Assembly: GCA_003224055.1 (NCBI GenBank)
Contig: QHYE01000020.1
Location: 27,333 to 91,332, forward strand
Direction: 5' to 3'
DNA length: 64,000 nt
Source: Acidobacteriota bacterium
GTDB lineage: Bacteria > Acidobacteriota > Terriglobia > Acidiferrales > UBA7541
The number at the start of each line of letters is the position of its first letter. Positions within the stretch are counted from its first letter, which is position 1. Of this stretch, positions 26,150 to 34,105 are shown one piece after another. The notes under the pieces are model-generated. The model was given only the letters and a program-made list of their open reading frames with translations. It was not told the DNA's origin and ran no database searches. Position numbers and translations under genes: made by a program.

Positions 26150-28216
26150 TCACTTTCCGAGGACTTCCCTGGCTGCTGTCACAACCTTGTCCGATTCGAA
26201 GCCGAATTTCTTCAGCAGGTCTTTCAGCGGAGCCGACGCGCCGAAGCTGCGCATGCCGATAATCTTACCTTTCGTTCCCGTGTAGCGTTCCCACCCAAAC
26301 ACGGAAGCCATCTCCACTGCCACACGCGCTGTCACGCTCGTAGGAAAAACGCTCTCCTTGTAAGCCGCATCCTGCCGTTCGAAGAGTTCCCACGAAGGCA
26401 TGCTGACGACTCTCGCCTTGATTCCTGCAGCGCTTAGCTTTTCGAACGCCTCCACGCAAAGCGAAACTTCGCTCCCGCTTCCCATCAGGATCACTTCCGG
26501 CTTTCCGCCGGCAGCATCGGCAAGAACGTAGGCGCCCTTGGCAACGCCTGACGCCGCGCCATATTTCGTGCGATCGAACGTCGGCATCGCCTGCCGCGTC
26601 AGCACCAGTGTCGAAGGCCCATGCGTGTGCCGCAGGATGATCTTGTACGCTTCCACGACTTCATTTGCGTCGCCCGGCCGCAATACCAGCATGTTCGGCA
26701 TCGCCCGAAACGCAGCCAGTTGCTCCACGGGCTGGTGCGTCGGCCCGTCCTCTCCCACGCCAATCGAGTCGTGCGTAAAAATATAAATCGCCGGAATTTC
26801 CATCAAAGCGCCCAGCCGCATGCTCGGCCGCATATAGTCGCTGAAATTGAAAAACGTCGCGCTGAATGCCCGCAGCTTGGAGAGCGTCATGCCGTTCACG
26901 ATCGCCCCCATCGCGTGTTCCCGCACTCCAAAATGCACGTTGCGCCCGCGATACTGCAGCGGATAAAACTCCCCCGCGCCCTCAAACGTCAAGTTCGTCT
27001 TGTTGGATTTGGCCAGGTCCGCCGATCCGCCCAGCAGCCACGGAATATTCTTCGCCAGCGCGTTTAAAGTTTTTCCCGAGGATTCGCGCGTGGCCATCCC
27101 CTTCGGATCGGCAGGGAAGCTCGGCAAATCCTTATCCCAGCCTTCCGGCAATTGTCCTGTTTGCATCCGGTTCAGTTGATCGGCTTCCTGCGGAAATTGC
27201 TTCTTGTACTCTTCATATTTCGCCTTCCACGCCGCGCGCGATTCGGCCCCGCGCTTCCCCACGCCGTTCTTAAACTGATCGTAAACGCCATCGGGCACGA
27301 AAAATTTCGCATCCTCCGGCCACCCGTAGAACTGCTTCACCAGCTTGACTTCTGCTTCGCCCAGCGGCTCGCCGTGCGCTTCGTAGGAATCCTGCTTGTG
27401 TGGTGATCCATATCCAATGTGGCTGTCCACCACGATGAGCGTCGGCCGGTCCTTCGTTTTCAGGAATACATCGTACGCCCGCCCAAGCATGGTCAAGTCA
27501 TTGGCGTCCGCAACGCGCGTCACGTTCCACCCGTAGCCTGTGAATCGCGTCATCACGTCTTCGCTGAAGGACCATTCGGCCGGCCCGTCCAGCGTCACCC
27601 GGTTGTTGTCGTAAATCCAGCAAAGATTCGAAAGCTTCAGATGTCCCGCCAGGGAAGCCGCTTCCGAAGCCACCCCCTCCATCAGATCGCCATCTCCGCA
27701 AACCGCATAAACATTGAAATCAAAAATTTCAAAACCGGCGCGATTGAAATTTTCTCCCAGCCACTTGCTCGCGATCGCCATCCCTACGCTGTTTCCCGCG
27801 CCTTGTCCCAGCGGGCCTGTGGTGGTTTCCACTCCGGTGGTCAAGTGCGACTCGGGGTGTCCCGGAGTTCTGCTGCCAATCTGCCGAAACCGCTTGATCT
27901 CCTCCATGGGCACGGCGAGTTCGTTCGAAATCTCGCCCTTCGCATTCACCGCGCGAACTCCCGTTAGGTGCAGCGTTGCATAGAGCAGCATCGAAGCGTG
28001 CCCGGCGGAAAGAACGAAGCGGTCGCGGTTCGGCCAGGTCGGATCAAGAGGGTCATATCTCAAATAGCGTTGCCACAGCGCATAAACCACCGGCGCCAGC
28101 CCCATCGGCGCGCCCGGATGTCCTGAATTGGCCTGCTGAACCGCATCGATCGCCAGTGTCCGGATGGTGTTGATGCTCAGTTGATCGAGGTCCAGTTGTG
28201 TTTTCGGCTGGCTCAC
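26150..28216 (-). CDS. tkt: Transketolase
   Basis: This thiamine-diphosphate enzyme moves two-carbon units in the pentose phosphate pathway. The 688-aa protein has the ThDP/metal motif [19 protein letters not shown], the active-site [11 protein letters not shown] region, the pyrimidine-domain [13 protein letters not shown] and the [16 protein letters not shown] loop. It starts at GTG 28216 preceded by GGAG. It is the first gene of the minus-strand operon tkt-rpiB-tal-pgi-gnd-zwf-pgl-fbaB. The promoter should lie in 28217-28360. Confidence 0.96.
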   Translation of the reverse strand: MSQPKTQLDLDQLSINTIRTLAIDAVQQANSGHPGAPMGLAPVVYALWQRYLRYDPLDPTWPNRDRFVLSAGHASMLLYATLHLTGVRAVNAKGEISNELAVPMEEIKRFRQIGSRTPGHPESHLTTGVETTTGPLGQGAGNSVGMAIASKWLGENFNRAGFEIFDFNVYAVCGDGDLMEGVASEAASLAGHLKLSNLCWIYDNNRVTLDGPAEWSFSEDVMTRFTGYGWNVTRVADANDLTMLGRAYDVFLKTKDRPTLIVVDSHIGYGSPHKQDSYEAHGEPLGEAEVKLVKQFYGWPEDAKFFVPDGVYDQFKNGVGKRGAESRAAWKAKYEEYKKQFPQEADQLNRMQTGQLPEGWDKDLPSFPADPKGMATRESSGKTLNALAKNIPWLLGGSADLAKSNKTNLTFEGAGEFYPLQYRGRNVHFGVREHAMGAIVNGMTLSKLRAFSATFFNFSDYMRPSMRLGALMEIPAIYIFTHDSIGVGEDGPTHQPVEQLAAFRAMPNMLVLRPGDANEVVEAYKIILRHTHGPSTLVLTRQAMPTFDRTKYGAASGVAKGAYVLADAAGGKPEVILMGSGSEVSLCVEAFEKLSAAGIKARVVSMPSWELFERQDAAYKESVFPTSVTARVAVEMASVFGWERYTGTKGKIIGMRSFGASAPLKDLLKKFGFESDKVVTAAREVLGK

Positions 28217-28362
28217 ATTCGCTCCTGTAGCGGGCAGAAGGGCACCCGCTGCTTTCGGACAGATTTTAGATGCGCCACGCTACCAATCGGGTGAAGGGAT
28301 TTTACGCCAAAACCAAAAAACCCGCTCGTCTGAACATATTTGTAGGTCTCGCCTGGCGTCTA

Positions 28363-28468
28363 CCCCGACTCTTGTCGGGGAGGCGGGCCGCTCTTCGTGC
28401 CCGCCTTACCGTCAGGGCACGGCTTCAGCCGTGCCGAATAGAAGCCAAAAATTAAGGGCTTTAGCCCC
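28363..28468. repeat. Cluster of four intergenic palindromes
   Basis: Four consecutive perfect hairpins are present: CCCCGAC-TCTT-GTCGGGG (28363-28380), AGGCGGGC/GCCCGCCT (28381-28406), GGCACGGC-TTCA-GCCGTGCC (28416-28435) and GGGCT-TT-AGCCC near 28456-28467. None has a U-run, so they are not standard terminators. They lie between the divergent tkt and tRNA-Leu genes. A related palindrome occurs at 61725-61746. They look like mobile or REP-type intergenic repeats. Confidence 0.6.
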
Positions 28469-28536
28469 TGAGGCGCCGATCTGTGATTTAAATTGAGCGC
28501 TTCCCCCGCCCATGCTACTTTTTCTTATCTGCCCTG

Positions 28537-28623
28537 CCCGGGTGGCGGAATGGCAGACGCTGAGGACTTAAAATCCTCCGGGGATTTTTCCTCATGTGGG
28601 TTCGACTCCCACCCCGGGCACCA
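28537..28623 (+). tRNA. tRNA-Leu (anticodon TAA)
   Basis: This is a complete class II tRNA. The acceptor GCCCGGG pairs with CCCGGGC, the anticodon arm GAGGA-CTTAAAA-TCCTC has anticodon TAA, and there is a long variable arm, a T arm GTGGG-TTCGACT-CCCAC and an encoded CCA. A degraded copy of its 3' two thirds is found at 29666-29720. Confidence 0.92.
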
Positions 28624-28792
28624 TTCTGTTCAACTACTTAATTGATTGTTTGCGAGACCGGCGGGATCGTTTCCATCTGGGGCGGTCACTAGAGTGGCTA
28701 CCTCGTTGGACGAGCCGGTCGACCGTTCCGGTATTTGAATCGTGCAACTACGTCGAGCGGGAAGAGCAGCCGGTCTGACGGCTAGTAACGTT

Positions 28793-29660
28793 TTATGGCA
28801 AAGAATCGTAGAGGGCCATCACAGCCTCTGCCTTCCAGCCCCCTCCCAGCTCTGCAGCCTGGATTTGCTCAGAATAAACCCCGAGGAATTTTTTGATAGA
28901 GCCGCCAATGGCGGTGTGCAACGACCCATCGGAGCTGCGAAAGGCGCCAGAGCGTACAGCATAAACAGGGGACCCGGACATGCCGGGCCTAGAGGTAGTG
29001 TCAACGAGAAAGATCGGTTTTCCTCCAATGTTGATATCGAGATCGCTGGCCACAGTGCCAGTCTTCCAAACTGGAAGCCCGCCCTGCTGGGCTAAACCGT
29101 AGGGGAACCCAACGATGCTCACGGGGTCCGCCGGTCCGACTACGACGTCAGCCTTGCTGAGATCCACGTCCAAGGGATAGAACTTCACGTCCTCCATGTG
29201 TTTCAGGGGCAGCGCCACAAGATCCGCCGCGGCCCTAATGTCGGATGTTCTAACCAACGCTTATTATTGTGCTCGTCAACCAAGTCTTCCGTGACTCAGA
29301 CCCACTCACCGAGGTGGTTGAGTCTGTTGTGGAGAATCCCAAGTTTATTTGCGCAAATCCAGCCACCAACGTTCGTGGAATTCTTGTCTTGCGCGCAGGC
29401 CAGCACGACGTGGCGGTTCGTCACAAGATAACGCTTGTTGTTTTTCTCCATCACAAAGCCAGTGGCACCACCAATTTCCACGTCATTGTGAAAGATTTTG
29501 AGCTGCAGCGACGTAACCGAAGACGGGTCTATTGTGATTTGCTTCTGATCTGGAACCTGCTGGGGAGGAGGAGATTGATGAACGCACCCCCGTGCGACGA
29601 CCTGCAATGAATCCAACAACTTGCGGCCCTCGGTGCAACGATCTGTAACCCCGGTGCACC
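28793..29660 (-). pseudogene. Trypsin-like serine protease, decayed
   Basis: The N-terminal part reads GGATGFVMEKNNKRYLVTNRHVV, in pieces matching the protease core with the catalytic His (TNRHVV). The C-terminal part has the Asp region AADLVALPL and the Ser motif RPGMSGSPVY. The two parts lie in different frames. The first frame meets TGA at 29296-29298 after LNHLGEWV, reads on sensibly (VTEDLVDEHNNKRWLEHP), then needs a shift near 29224-29234 to enter the second frame. One nonsense codon plus one frameshift argue for true decay. The 5' end runs into the partial tRNA-Leu copy and the start codon is not identifiable. Confidence 0.65.
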
Positions 29661-29665
29661 CGTCG

Positions 29666-29720
29666 AGGAGACTTAAAATCCTCCTGGCATTTTTCCTTAT
29701 CTGGGTACGACTCCCACCCC
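29666..29720 (+). repeat. Partial, degenerate tRNA-Leu copy
   Basis: About 55 bases align with the anticodon arm, variable arm and T arm of tRNA-Leu (28537-28623), with a handful of mismatches and one small indel; ACTTAAAATCCTCC and CTCCCACCCC are identical. The acceptor 3' strand and CCA are missing. It is in the same orientation as the intact gene, 1.04 kb downstream, so the two bracket the decayed protease gene like attL/attR ends of a small integrated segment. Confidence 0.7.
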
Positions 29721-29745
29721 TTCTAATGATTGAGGCGACCACCAC

Positions 29746-30547
29746 CTATACCAACTCAATGCAAACAAGGCACTTACAAGTAATCATTTGACAAACAGTA
29801 CGTATATGCTATAATCCCTGAAGTTGAAATGGGCACGGTTCCTTCGTGCCACCCTTCCAATGCGCGCCCGCCCGGTAGTTCTTCTAACTCCTCCAAGATC
29901 TCCCATCCCAGGCCGTTACCTTCTCACCAACACTTCATCCCCGTAGGCCCTTTAGCGGCAACACTTATGGATTCCCCCGCAAGTGTTGCAAACAAAAGAC
30001 TTACGGCAAGGCTAAATCCTTTAGCTGCAACACTTACAAAAAACAGGGGGGGTGGGGGGTCCCGTCTTGCGCATCCGACAAGGATGCGCATCCTGAGTCC
30101 GCCAACGGCGGAGGAGGCGAAGGATTCTTCTCCGGCCTCACTCTTTTGTACTCCAGTGCACCGAGAGCGTTCCACAATTCCTTGGCAACCAAGCGGTTCC
30201 CTACTCTTTCTCAAAATCGCCGGGGTGTCACCTTACAATTTCCATTCTGGGAATTGTTCGCAGGACACAACGCCGAAAGGCCACTTTTTTCGTCCTTTCC
30301 TTTCAGCAGCTTACACACTCTTCCAAGCTCCGTATCCTGTAAGCCCTGTATTTGCCACTGTTACGAAAACTGCCGGGTGTATACCAACAATTCCCATTCT
30401 GGCGCTCTTCCAACTCTCCGGATCACTGATCACTTTTCAATCCAGCACACTCCAACGAGAAACTTCCGCACCCTCATATCCTCTTCTCCTACAATCCTCG
30501 GGGATATGGATAACTGGCCCGGTCCTGGGGATTCTGCGGAGGAATTC
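29746..30547. other. Intergenic region with short direct repeats
   Basis: This is about 800 bases without a convincing gene, although long frames are open. Two copies of CCTTTAGCgGCAACACTTA occur (29949-29967 and 30018-30036, 18 of 19 identical). A second imperfect pair around GCCGGGGTGTCACC/GCCGGGTGTATACC and TTCCCATTCTGG lies at 30212-30250 and 30365-30402. A G-rich tract lies at 30045-30059. The region may contain the sthA promoter and old repeat insertions. Confidence 0.45.
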
Positions 30548-31960
30548 GTGACTTCGAGCGAGACGTTCGACCTCATCGTGATTGGCTGCGGGCCTGCCGG
30601 TGAGAAGGGCGGCGCACAGGCCGCGTACTTCGGCAAGCGCGTCGCCGTCATCGAGCGCGCCGAGCACATGGGCGGTAGCTGCATCAACACCGGCACCGTC
30701 CCCAGCAAGACCCTGCGCGAATCCGCCCTCTATTTTTCCGGACTCAAGCAGCGCGGCCTCTATGGCATCGACTATTCTCTGAAGGAAAATCTCACCGTCC
30801 ACGATTTCATGCACCACGAGCGCGAAGTGGTGGACATGGAACGCCAGCGCATCCTGAAGAATCTCGTGCTCCACAAAATCGAACTCATCCGCGGCCAGGC
30901 TTCCTTCGAAGACGCACACACCGTCATCGTCGCCAGTCTAATCGGCACGCGCCGGCTAAAAGGCGAAGTCCTCCTCATCTCCACTGGCTCCAAGCCCCAT
31001 CGCCCCTCGGAGATCGCCTTCGACGACATTCACACGTTCGACTCGGACACTTTCTTGCAGATGGACCGCATCCCCAAAAGCCTCGCGGTCATTGGCGGCG
31101 GTGTCATCGGCTGCGAATACGCTTCCATCTTCAAGGCGCTTGGAGTTGACGTAACTCTCGTGGACGGCCGCGACCGTCTGCTTCCATTTCTTGACAACGA
31201 GATTTCTGATCGTCTGCGCGATCGCCTTGCAGACATTGGCATGCATTTCTTGTTTAACGAGCGACCCGTCAAAACCGAAAACTCCGCAAACGGAGTGCGC
31301 CTCACGATGAAGAGCGGCAAAGTCCTCGAAACGGACGCCGCGCTCTTCGCCGCCGGGCGGCGCGCCGCCGTCGATGGCCTTGCTCTCGAAAAAGCGGGCC
31401 TCTTCATTAACGATCGCGGCTACATCCCCGTGGACGAACACTACCGCACCACGGTTCCGCATATTTACGCCGCGGGCGACGTGATTGGTTTCCCTGCGCT
31501 CGCTTCCACTTCTATGGAGCAGGGACGTGTCGCCGTCTGCCACGCCTTTCACCTGAAGTACAAAGAGCGCGTCGCGTCGCTTTTGCCCATGGGCATCTAC
31601 ACCATTCCGGAAATCTCCGCCGCCGGAGAAACCGAAGAGTCCTGCAAAGAAAAGAAACTCGACTACGTTGTCGGCCGCGCTCTTTACGAGAACAACGCGC
31701 GTGGCCACATCACTGGCGACACCGCGGGCATGCTGAAACTCATTTTTTCTCGCGCCGACCGCAAACTTCTCGGCGTCAGCATCATTGGCGAAAACGCCAC
31801 CGAACTCATCCACATCGGCATGATGGTCCTCGATAACGGCCTCACCATCGACGAATTCATCGAACAGGTCTTCAACTACCCCACGCTCAGCGAAACCTAT
31901 AAGTACGCCGCCTACGACGGCCTCGGCAATCTCGCCGGCCACAAACTCCGCGAAGGCTGA
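30548..31960 (+). CDS. sthA: Soluble (Si-specific) pyridine nucleotide transhydrogenase
   Basis: This FAD protein moves reducing equivalents between NADPH and NAD. The 470-aa sequence follows the disulfide reductase fold: FAD site DLIVIGCGPAGEKGG, GGSCINTGTVPSKTLRES with only one Cys (as in SthA, unlike lipoamide dehydrogenases), NAD site AVIGGGVIGCEYA, the second FAD site YAAGDVIGFPAL and a C-terminal dimerisation domain. GTG 30548 was chosen because GGAGG lies 5 bases upstream and it matches the usual family start; the frame is open far upstream in non-coding DNA. It would balance NADPH from the zwf/gnd operon nearby. Confidence 0.92.
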   Translation: MTSSETFDLIVIGCGPAGEKGGAQAAYFGKRVAVIERAEHMGGSCINTGTVPSKTLRESALYFSGLKQRGLYGIDYSLKENLTVHDFMHHEREVVDMERQRILKNLVLHKIELIRGQASFEDAHTVIVASLIGTRRLKGEVLLISTGSKPHRPSEIAFDDIHTFDSDTFLQMDRIPKSLAVIGGGVIGCEYASIFKALGVDVTLVDGRDRLLPFLDNEISDRLRDRLADIGMHFLFNERPVKTENSANGVRLTMKSGKVLETDAALFAAGRRAAVDGLALEKAGLFINDRGYIPVDEHYRTTVPHIYAAGDVIGFPALASTSMEQGRVAVCHAFHLKYKERVASLLPMGIYTIPEISAAGETEESCKEKKLDYVVGRALYENNARGHITGDTAGMLKLIFSRADRKLLGVSIIGENATELIHIGMMVLDNGLTIDEFIEQVFNYPTLSETYKYAAYDGLGNLAGHKLREG

Positions 31961-31964
31961 CTCC

Positions 31965-32792
31965 ATGCGCCTAACAGCACTCTTTTTCTTCGGTCTTTTG
32001 TTCGCGGTTCCCGCTCCGCGCCCGCGAACTTCCGCACCGCGGGCCTATCTCGGCTTCGACCGCAACATCTACCCCGGCGATACCGCGCTGCCGATTCTGC
32101 GTAAATCCTTTTCTTTCACCGGCTACTGGCTCAGCCCTCCTCCCGGTGGAAAATCCAATTCCTGGTCTGGCAAACGTGAACTTCTTCGCTCCCGTGGTTT
32201 TGGCTTTGCATTGCTCTTTGCAGGACCTACTTCCGGCGAGTTGCGTGATGCTCCGTATACCCTAAAGCGAGTCGCTGAAGACACGCAGGCCGCGGCGGCT
32301 GCAGCACACGGCGAAGGTTTTCCTCGCGGTTCCATCATCTTTCTGGACATAGAGGAGGGTGGCCGTCTTCCCAGCACCTACTTCACCTACCTAAAACTCT
32401 GGGCCTCCGAGCTCTCTCGCCTCGGCTTGCGTGCCGGCATCTATTGTTCCTCCATCCCGATTGATGAAGGCGAAGGCCTGACGCTCATCACCTCTGACTT
32501 CATTCGTGAGAAAGTCGGTCCAACGGAACTCGTCTACTGGGTTTACAACGATGCTTGCGCTCCATCGCCCGGATGCGTTGCTCCGCAAAATCCTCCGCAC
32601 CCATCGAGAAGTGGCATCCCTTACGCGCAGATCTGGCAATTCGTTCGCTCCCCGCGGGATAAGGAAACCGCCGTTCACTGTACCGGTTACTCAAAAAACG
32701 GACACTGCTACGCTCCTGGCGACACCGCCCACTCCTGGTTCCTGGATATGAACACCGCAACTTCTCCCGATCCCTCCGGCGGTGCGAAATGA
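31965..32792 (+). CDS. Exported DUF1906 (glycoside-hydrolase-like) protein
   Basis: This 275-aa protein has a short signal peptide (ALFFFGLLFAVPAP) and a single TIM-barrel-like domain of the DUF1906/Rv2525c type, related to GH25-like folds. Features include AYLGFDRNIYPGD, the acidic cluster SIIFLDIEEGG and a C-terminal WQFVRS. Four Cys in the C-terminal third could form disulfides. It begins 4 bases after the sthA stop codon, so it is probably co-transcribed. Substrate unknown; peptidoglycan or polysaccharide are guesses. Confidence 0.75.
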   Translation: MRLTALFFFGLLFAVPAPRPRTSAPRAYLGFDRNIYPGDTALPILRKSFSFTGYWLSPPPGGKSNSWSGKRELLRSRGFGFALLFAGPTSGELRDAPYTLKRVAEDTQAAAAAAHGEGFPRGSIIFLDIEEGGRLPSTYFTYLKLWASELSRLGLRAGIYCSSIPIDEGEGLTLITSDFIREKVGPTELVYWVYNDACAPSPGCVAPQNPPHPSRSGIPYAQIWQFVRSPRDKETAVHCTGYSKNGHCYAPGDTAHSWFLDMNTATSPDPSGGAK

Positions 32793-32800
32793 CGGGTTTT

Positions 32801-32838
32801 CAAAAAACAAAAAGAGGCGGACTTGCGTCCGCCTCTTT
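32801..32838 (-). terminator. Terminator hairpin of the SDR gene
   Basis: A perfect 12-bp stem AAAGAGGCGGAC/GTCCGCCTCTTT with loop TTGC lies between the convergent DUF1906 and SDR genes. On the minus strand it is followed by a T-rich tail (TTTGTTTTTTG), which fits termination of the SDR transcript. Confidence 0.75.
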
Positions 32839-32860
32839 GCCTGCACTCCGGAGCCTGCGT

Positions 32861-33613
32861 TTAGATTTGCGCCAGCCCGCCGTCCACGGTCACTTCGGAG
32901 CCGGTCATAAACGAAGCATCCGCCGATGCCAGGAACGCAACCGCGCCGGCGATCTCCGACGGCTGGCCGATTCGCTTCATCGGCACTTTGGCTACGACGT
33001 CCCGGACGAATTGGTCGATCTGTTCCTTCGGCAATCCAGTGCGCGCAAACCCCTCCGGTGTCTCAATCGGGCCCGGACTCACAGCATTTACGCGAATTCC
33101 GCGTTCAGCCAATTCCGCCGCCAGCGACCGCGTGAACGAACGCAGAGCCGACTTTGTCGCAGCGTACACGGAGCCATTCACCATGCCGAGTTCGCTCGCC
33201 ACCGACGTGTTGATGATGATCGAAGCGCCGTCATTCAGCAGCGGCAGCGCTTTCTGGATCGTGAAATACACGCCTTTCGCATTGATGTCGAAAAGTTCGT
33301 CGTACAAGCCCTCCGTCGTCGCCGTCATCGGCGCGAACTTGTAAATTCCCGCGTTCGCGAACAACACGTCGATTTTTCCGAGTTTCTGCAGGACCGTGGC
33401 GTAGAGCTTGTCCAGCTCCTCGGCCTTCGAGACGTCCGCTCGCACGGCAACCACGTCCTTGCCGATCTGCTTTACCGCCTCGTCCAGCGTTTTCTGATTC
33501 CGGCCGGAAATCACCACGCGTGCGCCTTCCTCGTAAAATCGCTTCGCCGTTGCCAGTCCGATGCCGCTGTTTCCCCCGGTTATAACTGCTACTTTCCCTT
33601 CGAGTCTCTTCAT
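32861..33613 (-). CDS. Short-chain dehydrogenase/reductase
   Basis: This 250-aa NAD(P)-dependent classical SDR has the cofactor motif TGGNSGIGLATAKRF, NAG at FANAGIYKF, the catalytic Ser in SIIINTSVASE, YAATK with the catalytic Tyr/Lys pair, and the C-terminal FMTGSEVTVDGGLAQI. It is divergent from an ArsR-type regulator at 33802. The 188-base gap holds a repeated motif that could be the operator. Substrate unknown. Confidence 0.92.
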   Translation of the reverse strand: MKRLEGKVAVITGGNSGIGLATAKRFYEEGARVVISGRNQKTLDEAVKQIGKDVVAVRADVSKAEELDKLYATVLQKLGKIDVLFANAGIYKFAPMTATTEGLYDELFDINAKGVYFTIQKALPLLNDGASIIINTSVASELGMVNGSVYAATKSALRSFTRSLAAELAERGIRVNAVSPGPIETPEGFARTGLPKEQIDQFVRDVVAKVPMKRIGQPSEIAGAVAFLASADASFMTGSEVTVDGGLAQI

Positions 33614-33694
33614 GACAGCCTCCCAATCGAATTCTCAAAATCCAGAGCCTCAAGGCCTTGCCGTTTCGCCGCTCTCTTGAGGTTTCGATACTTA

Positions 33695-33739
33695 GATGAG
33701 CGTCTAACTATTCGGTTGCACGTTATTTCGATGAGTGTC
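33695..33739. promoter_or_regulatory. Candidate operator repeats between SDR and ArsR genes
   Basis: The motif GATGAGCGTC (33695-33704) recurs as GATGAGTGTC (33730-33739), 35 bases apart, in the shared divergent promoter region. The first copy sits in an imperfect palindrome TAGA...TCTA. This arrangement suits a dimeric winged-helix repressor such as the ArsR-type protein encoded at 33802-34098. No binding is shown. Confidence 0.35.
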
Positions 33740-33801
33740 AAAATGACTTAAAAGTAGCACTGTCAAGCGGATCCTGGATCAGCTAAAGTGAATACTCGCC
33801 T

Positions 33802-34098
33802 ATGGATAGAGCCCAAATCGAAAAGATATCGAAGGCCCTGGCCGACGCGACCCGGTTGAGAATCTTCGAGGCCATTTCAGGAACGCGCCACATGAATTGC
33901 GGGGACATCGTCTCGCTGCGCGGGGTCACTCCGGCGACGGTCTCTCACCACCTGAGAATCCTGAGCGAAGCTGGATTGATCACCTGCCGCCGCGAAGGGC
34001 AGTTCGTTTACAGCGAAGCTGTGCCTGAAACCATCAAAGCCTACACGCGGGCTCTGACGAAAATCACGAACCGAAGAAGACTCCGGCACGACGCGTGA
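33802..34098 (+). CDS. ArsR-family transcriptional regulator
   Basis: This 98-aa winged-helix protein has KALADATRLRIFEAIS in helix 1-2, the recognition helix region GVTPATVSHHLRILSEAGLI and a wing CRREGQFVYSE. No CxC-type metal site (ELCVCDL) is present, so it is probably not an arsenic/cadmium sensor. Divergent placement suggests it represses the SDR gene at 32861-33613 and itself. Confidence 0.88.
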   Translation: MDRAQIEKISKALADATRLRIFEAISGTRHMNCGDIVSLRGVTPATVSHHLRILSEAGLITCRREGQFVYSEAVPETIKAYTRALTKITNRRRLRHDA

Positions 34099-34105
34099 AA
34101 AGAAA

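Noticed and set aside
28363..28468. Hairpin cluster as a CRISPR array or terminator
   Set aside because: The hairpins differ in sequence, have no regular spacers and lack U-runs. No cas gene is in the window.
29296..29298. In-frame TGA in the protease gene as a second selenocysteine codon
   Set aside because: It is not at a redox-active position, no SECIS-like hairpin follows, and the gene also has a frameshift. Decay is the better explanation.
30146..30547. Longer N-terminus for SthA
   Set aside because: The family starts at the FAD motif, and GTG 30548 has an ideal ribosome site. The upstream part is not protein-like.
29829..30551. A 240-codon open frame before sthA
   Set aside because: It has low-complexity Ser/Pro-rich composition, no recognisable domain, crosses direct repeats and a G-tract, and overlaps the sthA start.
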